This document shows, piece by piece, positions 7,960 through 15,925 of a stretch of DNA of 17,470 nucleotides (position 1 is its first letter; each line of letters begins with the position of its first letter). The DNA is from an uncultured Actinomycetes bacterium (GTDB lineage: Bacteria > Actinomycetota > Thermoleophilia > Solirubrobacterales > Solirubrobacteraceae), in assembly GCA_937888775.1 (NCBI GenBank), contig CALAQT010000042.1, positions 1 to 17,470 on the forward strand, given 5' to 3'. Position numbers and translations under genes: made by a program. The notes beneath the pieces were generated by a model. That model saw only the letters and a list, made by a program, of their open reading frames with translations. It did not search any database and was not told the DNA's origin.

Positions 7960-10197
7960 GTGCGACACCACCGATCTCTCAGATGGCCAAGGCGCAAGCC
8001 GCGATCCGCTCGACCCGGACCTGCGGACGCGATCCGCGTCCTCCTCGTCGATCCGTCCTCGCACGGCGGAATCGCGGCGAACACCGCCATCATCGGAAAC
8101 GCGGTGAAGATGGCTGGCGGCGACCCGATCGTGCTCGGCAGCAGCGCGCTCGAAGCCGGTGGGGACCCTATCCCCGTCGAGCGACGCCTGCCGGTCCAGC
8201 GGTGGGGACGACCGTCTGATGCCGGGCTCGGCTTCTATGCCCGCCGTGCCCTTGCATGGGTGCGATCGGCGATGATCGTCACTCGGACTGTCAGGCGTCT
8301 GAACCCTGACGTTGTCCATTTTCAGGCTCCGATCAACCGCCGGTTTGATGCGCGCCTGGTCCGCCACATTGCGCGCCGGCGGGCGGTCGTCTGGACCGCG
8401 CACGATGTACTCCCGTTTGAACGTACCGACGCCGATCGCGGCTGGTTCGCGGCGATCTATCGCTCGGTGGACCAAGTGGTCGTGCACACGCGTCCGGCCG
8501 CGGAGCAGTTGCTGGCGATCGCAGGCGTGCAGCCCGTAGTGATCGAGCTTCCGGTGCCAGAGGGCATTGAACGTGTCCCGGCGCCGCAGGCGCGGGCCCG
8601 TCTCGGGCTCTCCGTCGACGGACGGCTGCTCTGCGCGCTGGGTTTCATCCGCCCGTACAAGGGTTACGGATTGCTTGCAGATGTCTGGGAACTGCTCGGC
8701 TCGGCCGCCCCGCGCTTGCTCGTGATGGGCGAGCTGATGGCTGAGGGGCAGCGGCCCGTGCTCGAACGGTTGGCGTCCAGCGCGCGAGTTGAACTGCGGC
8801 TCGGGTACGCAAGCGATGACGACCTGGGGCTCGCCCTGTCGGCTTCGGACGCGCTCTTGCTGCCGTACGAAGAGGCGAGCGACAGCGGCCTCGTCCACCT
8901 CGCTCGTGCGTTTGGCGTTCCGGTGATCGCCTCCGATACGCCACAGCTCGCGGCGTCGGTCGCTGCCTCTGGGGCCGGTGTCGTGCTGGCGCGCGACGTC
9001 AGGGCTTGGGCGAGCGCCGTGACCGCCCCGTTACCGCCGCCGCCTCCCGCCCCGCCCCCGATCGCCGAGACCGGCGCCAAGTATCTTGTCGTCTACGAGC
9101 AGGCGCTCGTCGCGCGGCGCTCCGCTCACCGGCTGCGAGTCGTCTTCTACACCGACTCCGTCGAGCTTGGCGGCGCCGAGCAGGTGCTGGCGGATGTGGT
9201 GAGCGAACTCGACTCGGAGTTCGACGTGGTTGTAATGGGTGTCAGCCCCACGGTCGTTGATTGGGTCGCGCGGGGTCGCGCCGGGGTGCGAACGTGCCTT
9301 GTTCCGCCCGTGCGCGGAAAGCGCGACCTGCCTGCGGTTGTCGCCCACTGGCGCGCGCTGCGCAGGTTGAATCCCGATGTGTTCCACGCGAACCTGCGCC
9401 ACCCGTGGTCATGTCAGTACGGACTCACGGCGGCGATTCTCACGCCCGGGGTCAAGGTGGTCGCGGTGGAGCACCTGCCGACGCCGCCGACGGCATCGCT
9501 GCAGCGCCGCCTCAAACGCCTCACGTCCGCCTACCTTGACGCCCACGTAGCGGTCGGGCACCGCTCCGCAGCAGAGCTGGAGCGGCTGATCGGACTGCGA
9601 CCCGGTGCGATCGAGGTGATCCAGAACGGCGTCCTCGTGGACGGTGCGGTCGTTCGCCGGGACGAGTCGACCGAACGATCGACGATCGGCGCCATTGGCC
9701 GGCTCACGCCGCAGAAGGGATTCGACGTTCTCCTTCACGCGCTGGTCGAACTGCCCGAGGTCGCCGCGGTCATCGCCGGCGAGGGTCCCGAGCGCCTACG
9801 CCTCGAGCGCTTGCGCGACGCTCTCGGCCTCGGCGACCGCGTTCGGCTGATCGGTTCGACCGAGGGCCCGGCGGCCGTGCTGCGCTCGATCGATGCGCTC
9901 GTTTTGCCCTCGCGCTTCGAGGCGCTGCCACTCGTCGTGCTCGAGGCCATGCATGCGGGCATTCCCGTCGTGGCCAGCGATGTCGGAAGCGTTGCGGAGG
10001 CTGTCATCGACGGCGTCACGGGTGTGCTGGTGCCCCCAGACGATCCCGGCGCGCTTGCCTCTGCAATCAGGCAAGCGCTCGATCCCGAGGTCGGGCGGCG
10101 TATGGGAGCACGGGGGAGAGAACTGGCACGGACTCGGTTCACCAGAGAGCGCATGGCGAACGAGTATCAACTCGTCTACCGCAAGCTGTGCGCGTGA
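7960..10197 (+). CDS. Fused double glycosyltransferase: two GT4-like (GT-B) domains in one protein
   Basis: This ~745-residue protein has two consecutive GT-B enzymes. Domain 1 (~30-355) has RVLLVDPSSHGG at its start, WTAHDVLPFE, GFIRPYKGYG (228-237, phosphate-binding Lys region) and EEASDSGLVH (304-313), where the second Glu of the family E-x7-E motif is His313. A proline-rich linker (357-367) leads to domain 2 (~391-745), with ELGGAEQ, GRLTPQKGFD (Lys586) and a complete E-x7-E (Glu654 and Glu662), as in nucleotide-sugar-using GT4 enzymes. It probably adds two successive sugars to the lipid-linked intermediate in the cytoplasm. The start is uncertain: the GTG at 7960 is preferred, a TTG at 7945 overlapping the flippase stop is possible, and the frame is open further upstream inside the flippase gene. 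A decayed homologue lies at 2740-4455. Confidence 0.88.
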   Translation: MRHHRSLRWPRRKPRSARPGPADAIRVLLVDPSSHGGIAANTAIIGNAVKMAGGDPIVLGSSALEAGGDPIPVERRLPVQRWGRPSDAGLGFYARRALAWVRSAMIVTRTVRRLNPDVVHFQAPINRRFDARLVRHIARRRAVVWTAHDVLPFERTDADRGWFAAIYRSVDQVVVHTRPAAEQLLAIAGVQPVVIELPVPEGIERVPAPQARARLGLSVDGRLLCALGFIRPYKGYGLLADVWELLGSAAPRLLVMGELMAEGQRPVLERLASSARVELRLGYASDDDLGLALSASDALLLPYEEASDSGLVHLARAFGVPVIASDTPQLAASVAASGAGVVLARDVRAWASAVTAPLPPPPPAPPPIAETGAKYLVVYEQALVARRSAHRLRVVFYTDSVELGGAEQVLADVVSELDSEFDVVVMGVSPTVVDWVARGRAGVRTCLVPPVRGKRDLPAVVAHWRALRRLNPDVFHANLRHPWSCQYGLTAAILTPGVKVVAVEHLPTPPTASLQRRLKRLTSAYLDAHVAVGHRSAAELERLIGLRPGAIEVIQNGVLVDGAVVRRDESTERSTIGAIGRLTPQKGFDVLLHALVELPEVAAVIAGEGPERLRLERLRDALGLGDRVRLIGSTEGPAAVLRSIDALVLPSRFEALPLVVLEAMHAGIPVVASDVGSVAEAVIDGVTGVLVPPDDPGALASAIRQALDPEVGRRMGARGRELARTRFTRERMANEYQLVYRKLCA

Positions 10198-10247
10198 CCG
10201 TGAGCCGCGCAGAACCCAGCGACTGCAGCCGCTTCCGACCGCGACGC

Positions 10248-10265
10248 TATCGTATTCAATCGACT
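10248..10265 (+). promoter_or_regulatory. Possible internal promoter before the GT2 gene
   Basis: The 91-base gap after the fused glycosyltransferase holds an AT-richer patch (TATCGTATTCAAT) unlike its surroundings. TATTCA at 10253-10258 would place transcription initiation near an in-frame TTG at 10265 or give a short leader to the ATG at 10289. No -35 or Shine-Dalgarno sequence is evident, so this is only suggestive. Confidence 0.28.
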
Positions 10266-10288
10266 TGGCTGACTCCAGTCCGCGCACA

Positions 10289-11344
10289 ATGACCTCCGTC
10301 CAGTCACGTGATCGTGAGCATGCCTCGGCCAGGGAGATTCTGGCGCCGGATCCGGTGGCGCCGGTGGTTGCGCTTAGGTCGGTTCCCAGCTTCTCGGTGG
10401 TGATCGCGGCCTACCAGGTGGCAGACATGATCGGAGACGCGATCCAATCGGTGCTCGATCAGACTCGCCCGCCGCTGGAGGTGATCGTCGTCGATGACGG
10501 CTCGACCGACGAGATCGAGTCGGCCGTTCAGCCGTTCGGGGCACAGGTGAAATTCCTGCGCCGGGAACACCGAGGCGCGGCTGCCACGATGAACGCCGGC
10601 GTGGAGGCTGCATCCGGTGACTACGTTTGTTTCATCGGAGCCGACGACCTGTTCGAGCCAGAGCGCCTCGAAGCGCTCGGCGGCCTTGTCGCAGCGCGCC
10701 CTGACATCGACGTGGTCACAACCGATGCCTGGCTTTCGTTGCGCGGGGAGGTATTCAGACGGTTCAACGACGACACGCATCCGTTCGAGGCTAAGAACCA
10801 GCGGCAGGCCATCCTGGAGCGCAACTTCGTGTTCGGGCACACGGCGGTCCGGCGCGCGCGCTTCATTGAGGTTGGCGGGTTCGACGAGAGCATTCGCTGG
10901 ACAAGCGACTGGGAGCTGTGGGCCCGGATGATCCTCGGCGGCTCGGCAGTCGGATCGGTCAACGAGCCACTGGCCAAATATCGTCTCCACGAGGAGACTC
11001 TCTCGGCAAAGCGGCTTCAACAGGCACGTGGTCGACTCATGACCTGCGGCCGCATCCTGGAGCACCCTTCATTGACGGCGTCCGAGCGCCAGCACGCCGA
11101 ACGCACGGCCGACACGATTCGGCGGGAGATTGAATGGGGAGAGGCAAAGGAGGCGATCCTCGAGCACGCCGGCGACGCCCGTGCAAGATCATTCCGCGTG
11201 ATGGCTGATTCTCGGCAATCGCTCAATGTCCGCGTCTTCGCGCTCCTCTCGGTAGTGGTGCCAAGTCTCACCCGTGCCGTTCTGACTCGGCGTCAGAGCC
11301 GTTACTGGACCGCAGCTGGCGGCGTGCGCGTTCGGCGCTCGTAG
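10289..11344 (+). CDS. GT2-family glycosyltransferase (GT-A fold)
   Basis: This 351-residue protein is preceded by a ~35-residue polar tail. The GT-A core opens with FSVVIAAYQ, followed by VIVVDDGSTD (Asp69 and Asp70, nucleotide binding), AAATMNAG and GDYVCFIGADD, where ADD at 118-120 is the metal-binding DXD position. GGFDESIRWTSDWELWARM follows, with Asp207/Glu209 near the expected catalytic-base (ED-like) site. About 100 mostly helical C-terminal residues complete the protein, with no transmembrane helix. It is a cytosolic transferase that moves a sugar from a nucleotide donor to the growing lipid-linked glycan; the sugar cannot be deduced. The ATG at 10289 is chosen just before the polar tail; an in-frame TTG at 10265 is an alternative. 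It ends 16 bases before the next gene, so translational coupling or cotranscription is likely. Confidence 0.88.
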   Translation: MTSVQSRDREHASAREILAPDPVAPVVALRSVPSFSVVIAAYQVADMIGDAIQSVLDQTRPPLEVIVVDDGSTDEIESAVQPFGAQVKFLRREHRGAAATMNAGVEAASGDYVCFIGADDLFEPERLEALGGLVAARPDIDVVTTDAWLSLRGEVFRRFNDDTHPFEAKNQRQAILERNFVFGHTAVRRARFIEVGGFDESIRWTSDWELWARMILGGSAVGSVNEPLAKYRLHEETLSAKRLQQARGRLMTCGRILEHPSLTASERQHAERTADTIRREIEWGEAKEAILEHAGDARARSFRVMADSRQSLNVRVFALLSVVVPSLTRAVLTRRQSRYWTAAGGVRVRRS

Positions 11345-11360
11345 GACCCGGACCGTCACC

Positions 11361-12698
11361 GTGGCGACCGCCTACGCGCTCAGACCGCCGGGGGATATCC
11401 CGGACATGGACCCCGCCTCGGGACGCCATCCGCAGGGATACCTCCAGCCGCTGGTGGGGCCGCTTGGCCGGATCATCGCTGAGATCTCCATCGAATCCGA
11501 TCAGGAGACCGAGATCGGCGCCGCCGAGCTTCCCGAAGGCAGCGCGCGCGCTGAAGCGGTAGCGGTGCTGCTGCGCCGTGCCGGCGAAGATCTCAAATGG
11601 GGTGAGCCTGTGATGCACGGCTCCGCCCGCGCTGCCGAGCGGTTTGCGTTCGAGCGAGGGTGGTCGTCGGTCGACATCTTACGAGCGAGGCCATCGCTGA
11701 TTTCGGAGATGCAGATCGGAGGATGGTTCAACGCCGGATGGCGCGGCCGACTGGCGCGGCGCCTGGCCGTTCGCGCTCCGTACCTCGCCATCCTGACCCG
11801 CACCGTGGTCAAGCGGCAGGGGGCGCTGACACTCTCCTTGGACGTCTGGTTCTGGGCGGGTGTACGGGCGCGGGCAACTGCGGAGGAGTGGCGGCGACTG
11901 ACACGCAGCTCCTACGTCGCGCTGTGCTACCACCAGCTATCCATCGAGCAACTTCCCACCGACTGGGAGCTGGACGTGCCGTCGAGCCGGTTTCTCCAAC
12001 AATTGAACCTACTCAAGCGTCTGCGCTATCTGCCGTTGACACTCGACGCGGTGATCAGGTTTCATCGTGATCCGACGGCCGTTCTGGGTCGGAGGCGCTT
12101 CCTGTTGACCGCCGACGACGGTTATCGTGACGCGATCGACACGTTGCAGCGTGCCAGCGTGGCGCACCCGATTTCGTTCGTCGTCACCGGCTTTGCAGCC
12201 GAGGCGCCATCACCGAATGATGCTGATCGCGTTTGGGGAGACGGAGATGGACGTGTCCCGGCCTTCGCGGACTGGGAACGCGTTCGCGAGGCGAGCCGCG
12301 CAGGCGTGGCCATCGGTGCGCACACTCGCCGCCACACGCCCTTGGTGGGCTGCGATCGCTCAGAGCTGGACGACGAGCTCGTGGGCGCGAGGAGCGATTT
12401 CGAAAAGGCTGGCGTTGCACATGTGCCGATCCTCGCCTACCCGTACGGGCGGCACGATCTCCGGGTGCGCGAGGCGGCGGCCGCGGCCGGTTACGTGCTC
12501 GCGTATACGACCCAACCCGGCCGTAACGGGGCGGGCACTGATCATTGGTGTCTGCGGCGGATCAGTATCAAACCCGACGATGGAGCGCTTGAGCTTGTGT
12601 GGAAGGTACTGACCGGCGAGGCTCTACCGAGCTTCCTGCAGCGGCGCTTCGATCGGCGCCGCAGGAGCAGGGCTAGCGGTCGGCAGCTTACCGGGTGA
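11361..12698 (+). CDS. CE4 (NodB-like) polysaccharide deacetylase with uncharacterised N-terminal region
   Basis: This 445-residue protein carries a C-terminal CE4 catalytic domain from about residue 190. LLTADDGYRD includes the catalytic-base and metal Asp pair (Asp252, Asp253). GAHTRRHTP supplies the metal-binding His321 and His325, and AYPYGRHD (359-366) is motif 3. RFLQQLNLLKRLRYLPL before motif 1 is typical of these enzymes. It should remove N- or O-acetyl groups from a glycan or sugar intermediate. No signal peptide is visible, so action in the cytoplasm or at the membrane face is more likely than secretion. The first ~185 residues fit no domain I can name; the end of this part (RRAGEDLKWGEPVMHGSAR, then a weakly hydrophobic stretch) loosely recalls the tail of a GT2 enzyme. 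The GTG at 11361 is used; an ATG at 11406, preceded by GGGGGA, is a real alternative. Confidence 0.82.
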   Translation: MATAYALRPPGDIPDMDPASGRHPQGYLQPLVGPLGRIIAEISIESDQETEIGAAELPEGSARAEAVAVLLRRAGEDLKWGEPVMHGSARAAERFAFERGWSSVDILRARPSLISEMQIGGWFNAGWRGRLARRLAVRAPYLAILTRTVVKRQGALTLSLDVWFWAGVRARATAEEWRRLTRSSYVALCYHQLSIEQLPTDWELDVPSSRFLQQLNLLKRLRYLPLTLDAVIRFHRDPTAVLGRRRFLLTADDGYRDAIDTLQRASVAHPISFVVTGFAAEAPSPNDADRVWGDGDGRVPAFADWERVREASRAGVAIGAHTRRHTPLVGCDRSELDDELVGARSDFEKAGVAHVPILAYPYGRHDLRVREAAAAAGYVLAYTTQPGRNGAGTDHWCLRRISIKPDDGALELVWKVLTGEALPSFLQRRFDRRRRSRASGRQLTG

Positions 12699-12702
12699 TC
12701 GT

Positions 12703-14124
12703 GTGACTGCGTCTCTCGTCCTCCGGCATCCGCCCGGCTATTTGCCGGAGCGCCGCTACGTCTACCAGGTTGTCATGGCGGAGTTCCTTGGTCTCTCCGC
12801 AGAGTTGGTTCTCGACGATCGCCGGGACGTCGAGATCACCCTCGCTGGCGATTCGTCGGGCGCGAGGCTTCATGTAGCTGATGTGCTGTTCGCCACGGCG
12901 GAGAACGACTGGTTGACCGAGGCGTCGCTTCCTCGTCGTCCGCTGGCGCGCACGTACCTGCACCAGATCGGTGGACAATCGCTGCCTGTGGCCGAGCCGC
13001 TTCCGGTGCTGTACGGTGATGGTGAGCCGCTCGTGGCCGGCGAATTGCAGGTGAGGCTCGGGATCGACGTGTTCGGCGCCGCTTTCTTTCTGCTCAGCCG
13101 TTATGAGGAGCTCGCTTCCGTAACCCGAGACAGCCAAGATCGCTTCTCGGCCGCCGGTTCGCTCGCTTACGAAGAGCGTCTGCTCGACCGGCCGCTTGTC
13201 AACGAGTATGTCGAGTTGCTCTGGACCTTGCTCTCGCGGTTGTGGCCGCGGCTGCGGCGGTGCCGGCGCAAGGCGACGCTGCGGCTGACTCACGACGTCG
13301 ACCTGCCGTTGTGCCGAATCCCGCTTTCCGAGGCACGGCGTCTCGCCCGTCGGGACCTCCGGAGAGAGCATGCGCCACTCGTCGCGCTGCGTCGGCTCGC
13401 GACGGCCGCGCTCGGTGGGAAGGTGCCACCCCGGCACGACCTCTACAACACGTTCGATCTGCTGATGCGCGAGAGCGAATCGCTCGGCGTGCAAAGCGCC
13501 TTCTACTTCATGGCCTGTAACACGGGCGGGGCGATCGACGGCAACTATCGCCTGGACGACCCCTGGATTCTCCACTTGCTGCGCGAGATCAGCAACCGGG
13601 GGCACGAGATCGGGCTGCATCCGAGTTACAACACTTTTCGTGATCCGGACGCGGTTCGCACGGAGTTTCAGAGCCTGATGGCGGCGTGCGCTGCTGCCGG
13701 GGTCGAGCAGGAGGAGCTTGGGGGACGTCAGCACTACCTGCGGTGGGCCAATCCGATCACCTGGCAGAGCTGGGAGGACGCGGGCCTCGCGTACGACTCC
13801 ACGCTTGGGTTTGCCGACCATGCAGGATTCCGCGCCGGAACTTGCTACGAGTATCCCGTTTTCAACCTTGCAAGCCGTAGATCCCTGCGGTTACGCGAAA
13901 GGCCGCTGATCGTGATGGACGCGTCGCTTCTGGAATATCAGCGGATGCCGCTGGAAGCGGCAGCCGATGAGATCGTCCGACTGAACAGCGTGGTGAAGCG
14001 CTTCGACGGCGAGATGACCGTGCTCTGGCACAACGATCGGCTGCTGTCACGTCGTGCTCGGCGCGCCTACCACCGCGCGATCACGGGCGCGGCCCGTACG
14101 CCCGCAGGAGTCGTCCGGCGATGA
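12703..14124 (+). CDS. WbmS/DUF7033-like polysaccharide deacetylase-like protein
   Basis: This 473-residue protein resembles the deacetylase-like proteins of O-antigen and capsule loci: a DUF7033-like N-terminal region (~1-180, with GIDVFGAAFFLLSRYEE and a FSAAGSLAYEERLLDRPLV-like segment) followed by a divergent NodB-type barrel. Probable metal ligands are in LRLTHDVD (Asp198, Asp200), GHEIGLHPSYNT (His306) and near RQHYLRW (His344). LWHND (His443, Asp445) is the usual closing motif. The strand order is that of the CE4 superfamily, but the motifs differ from classical deacetylases, so the chemistry may be different. It begins with a GTG four bases after the previous stop, with GGGTGA just upstream, and overlaps the next gene by four bases, so it belongs to the same operon. 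No signal peptide is seen. Confidence is good for the family and low for the exact reaction. Confidence 0.78.
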   Translation: MTASLVLRHPPGYLPERRYVYQVVMAEFLGLSAELVLDDRRDVEITLAGDSSGARLHVADVLFATAENDWLTEASLPRRPLARTYLHQIGGQSLPVAEPLPVLYGDGEPLVAGELQVRLGIDVFGAAFFLLSRYEELASVTRDSQDRFSAAGSLAYEERLLDRPLVNEYVELLWTLLSRLWPRLRRCRRKATLRLTHDVDLPLCRIPLSEARRLARRDLRREHAPLVALRRLATAALGGKVPPRHDLYNTFDLLMRESESLGVQSAFYFMACNTGGAIDGNYRLDDPWILHLLREISNRGHEIGLHPSYNTFRDPDAVRTEFQSLMAACAAAGVEQEELGGRQHYLRWANPITWQSWEDAGLAYDSTLGFADHAGFRAGTCYEYPVFNLASRRSLRLRERPLIVMDASLLEYQRMPLEAAADEIVRLNSVVKRFDGEMTVLWHNDRLLSRRARRAYHRAITGAARTPAGVVRR

Positions 14125-15167
14125 CCGCCGCCAGGGCCGGCCGACGCGTCGCATTCTTCGTCTTTGCGGCGGACGAGAACACCCTTGGCCGGGCCTTTTC
14201 GCTGTGGCTGACAGCGGAGGCGCTCGGCTGGGAGTCGCGTTTCGTGGCCCCGCGCATTGACGCTCCGTGGCCACCCCTCGCAAGCGAGCAGCGGTTCCTG
14301 GAGCAGCTCACAACGGATGCAGACGGCGCCGGGCGCTGGGCGGACGTGCTGGTGGCCCTGAAGCCATGGCCCGGGTCGCTCGACGTCGCGCTGAGGCAAG
14401 GCGCTCGATACGACAAGCGAGTTGTGCTCGATGTCGACGACCCCGACTTCGAGGCCGCCTACGGAGAATCGTTGCGCCGGCAGGCGCTGAACTTCGTCGA
14501 GCTCGCCGGCCGGGGGAAGCCGCCGCTGCGCGCGTACCGCCTCCGCTACCGGGCGCGAACGATCGAGCACGTGCTGATCTCGAATCCCGCCCTCCAGCGT
14601 TGGTACGGGCGGGGAACGATCGTTCCCCACACGAGAGTCGCGCGCGCCCCGGGTCGCGCGCACTCCGAGGGCACCGAGATCGAGGTCGCGTTCGTCGGCA
14701 CGGTCGCCGACCACAAGGGGATCGGCGTACTGCGGCGTGCCGCCGTCTCAGCAGGGCGCGTGAGGCTGGTCGTGACGGCCGACGCACCGCCGGACGCTCT
14801 GCCGCACGAACGTTGGATCGGTCGCACGTCCCTCGCGGACGGTCTGCGGGTCATCGACAGATGCGACGTCGTCGTGATTGCGTCGCAGCCGTGGACTTAC
14901 GGCGCGGGACAGCTTCCAGCCAAACTGATCGACGCAATGATGGCCGGCCGTGCAGTTGTAGCCAGCGCCCTCGAACCGATTCGGTGGGCTCTCGACGGCT
15001 CGGGCTTACTCGTCGCGCCGGGAGACGTCGGTCCGCTCGTCGAAGCACTGCAGAGGCTCCGGTCGCCGGTGCTCCGCGCCGAGCTGGGTGAGCGGGCCCG
15101 CGCGCGAGCGCTGTCTCGTTTCACGCCAGACGCGATCGCGCCCGCGTTCGCCGCAGCTCTCGCCTGA
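14121..15167 (+). CDS. GT4-like (GT-B) glycosyltransferase
   Basis: This 348-residue protein has a Rossmann start (RRVAFFVFAADENTLGRAFSL), an Asp-rich VVLDVDDPDFE segment typical of GT4 relatives in polysaccharide loci, and the inter-domain VAFVGTVADHKGIGVL (Lys199). The C-terminal donor-binding region reads GAGQLPAKLIDAMMAGRAVVAS. Here Asp271 takes the place of the usual second Glu, a known variation in this subgroup; it could alter the donor or weaken activity. There are no transmembrane helices. It overlaps the stop of the preceding gene as ATGA, and an AGGAG lies ten bases before the ATG, so the start is firm and translational coupling likely. It probably adds one sugar to the lipid-linked intermediate. 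The 53 bases downstream contain a possible promoter for the next gene. Confidence 0.85.
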   Translation: MTAARAGRRVAFFVFAADENTLGRAFSLWLTAEALGWESRFVAPRIDAPWPPLASEQRFLEQLTTDADGAGRWADVLVALKPWPGSLDVALRQGARYDKRVVLDVDDPDFEAAYGESLRRQALNFVELAGRGKPPLRAYRLRYRARTIEHVLISNPALQRWYGRGTIVPHTRVARAPGRAHSEGTEIEVAFVGTVADHKGIGVLRRAAVSAGRVRLVVTADAPPDALPHERWIGRTSLADGLRVIDRCDVVVIASQPWTYGAGQLPAKLIDAMMAGRAVVASALEPIRWALDGSGLLVAPGDVGPLVEALQRLRSPVLRAELGERARARALSRFTPDAIAPAFAAALA

Positions 15168-15206
15168 GCGTCCATCGGCTATGGTTTGCCAGTGAGACCC
15201 GCCTGG

Positions 15207-15212
15207 TAGCGT
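15207..15212 (+). promoter_or_regulatory. Candidate leaderless -10 box for the zinc-finger-like methyltransferase
   Basis: TAGCGT lies eight bases before the ATG at 15221. A TTGCCA at 15186-15191 resembles a -35 hexamer, though the 15-base spacer is short. No Shine-Dalgarno precedes this ATG. The gene may therefore have its own promoter within the operon. Confidence 0.35.
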
Positions 15213-15220
15213 GACCCTTC

Positions 15221-15877
15221 ATGCGAGGGGCGAACAGCGCGAAAAAAATGATTGCACTCGCCGGGAACCGTGTCACTTGCGAGTGCTGCGGAAGGCGAAG
15301 CGGACGCTTCTTGCCGTACGGCGACCCGCCAAGGCCACACGCGCGCTGCGTCTATTGTGGATCGCTTGAGCGCCATCGCACCCTCTGGCCGCATCTCCAA
15401 CACACAATCAAACCGGGCGATCGAGTTCTTCACTTCGCGCCAGAGCCGATCATCGCCCGCAACATCGCAACACTGATGCAGGTCGCGTATACAGCCGCCG
15501 ACCTGCACCCGTCGCATTCCTGGCTCGCCCAAGATTTCTCGATTGTTCGGGCGGACATCACCGCTCAGCCGTGGCCCGATGGGTCCTTCGGCGTTGTGAT
15601 CGTCAGCCACGTCCTCGAGTGGGTCCCGGACGACGTCCTGGCGATGCAAGAGCTGCGCCGGGTCGTAGCTGACGATGGCGTCGTCGTGAGCCAGGAGCCA
15701 AACGACCCGAGCTTTGAAACGACCTGTGAGAACCCGACGGTAACCGGGCCTGAACCGATCGTGCGCATCTACGGGCGAGATCTGATCAGTCGCTGGGAGC
15801 ACGCAGGCTTCGAGGTCCAGACGTTTCATGCCGAGGCTCCTCCCGACGACAGGATCTTTGAAGCCCGACCTCGATAG
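15221..15877 (+). CDS. Class I SAM methyltransferase with N-terminal four-cysteine knuckle
   Basis: This 218-residue protein carries two CX2C pairs near its N-terminus (Cys20/Cys23 and Cys43/Cys46, in TCECCG and RCVYCGSLERHR), a likely structural zinc site. The SAM domain follows, with VLHFAPEP (69-76, a variant glycine-poor motif I), YTAADLHP (Asp94, expected to hold the SAM ribose), ADITAQPWPDGSFGVVIVSHVLEWVPDD and LRRVVADDGVVV, the usual methyltransferase strands 4 and 5. This arrangement of zinc knuckle, RHR and FAPE is known from proteins of polysaccharide and lipid loci, generally annotated only as methyltransferases. It may methylate a sugar or end-cap of the glycan. It is the last plus-strand gene and converges with GT-C gene B, 48 bases away, without a clear terminator. 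An ATG at 15248 is a less likely start because it would remove nine residues just before the first Cys. Confidence 0.82.
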   Translation: MRGANSAKKMIALAGNRVTCECCGRRSGRFLPYGDPPRPHARCVYCGSLERHRTLWPHLQHTIKPGDRVLHFAPEPIIARNIATLMQVAYTAADLHPSHSWLAQDFSIVRADITAQPWPDGSFGVVIVSHVLEWVPDDVLAMQELRRVVADDGVVVSQEPNDPSFETTCENPTVTGPEPIVRIYGRDLISRWEHAGFEVQTFHAEAPPDDRIFEARPR

Positions 15878-15925
15878 CCGGGCAGAGCCCAGCCACTTCC
15901 GCTGTGCGCTGACCCTGGCCGAGCC

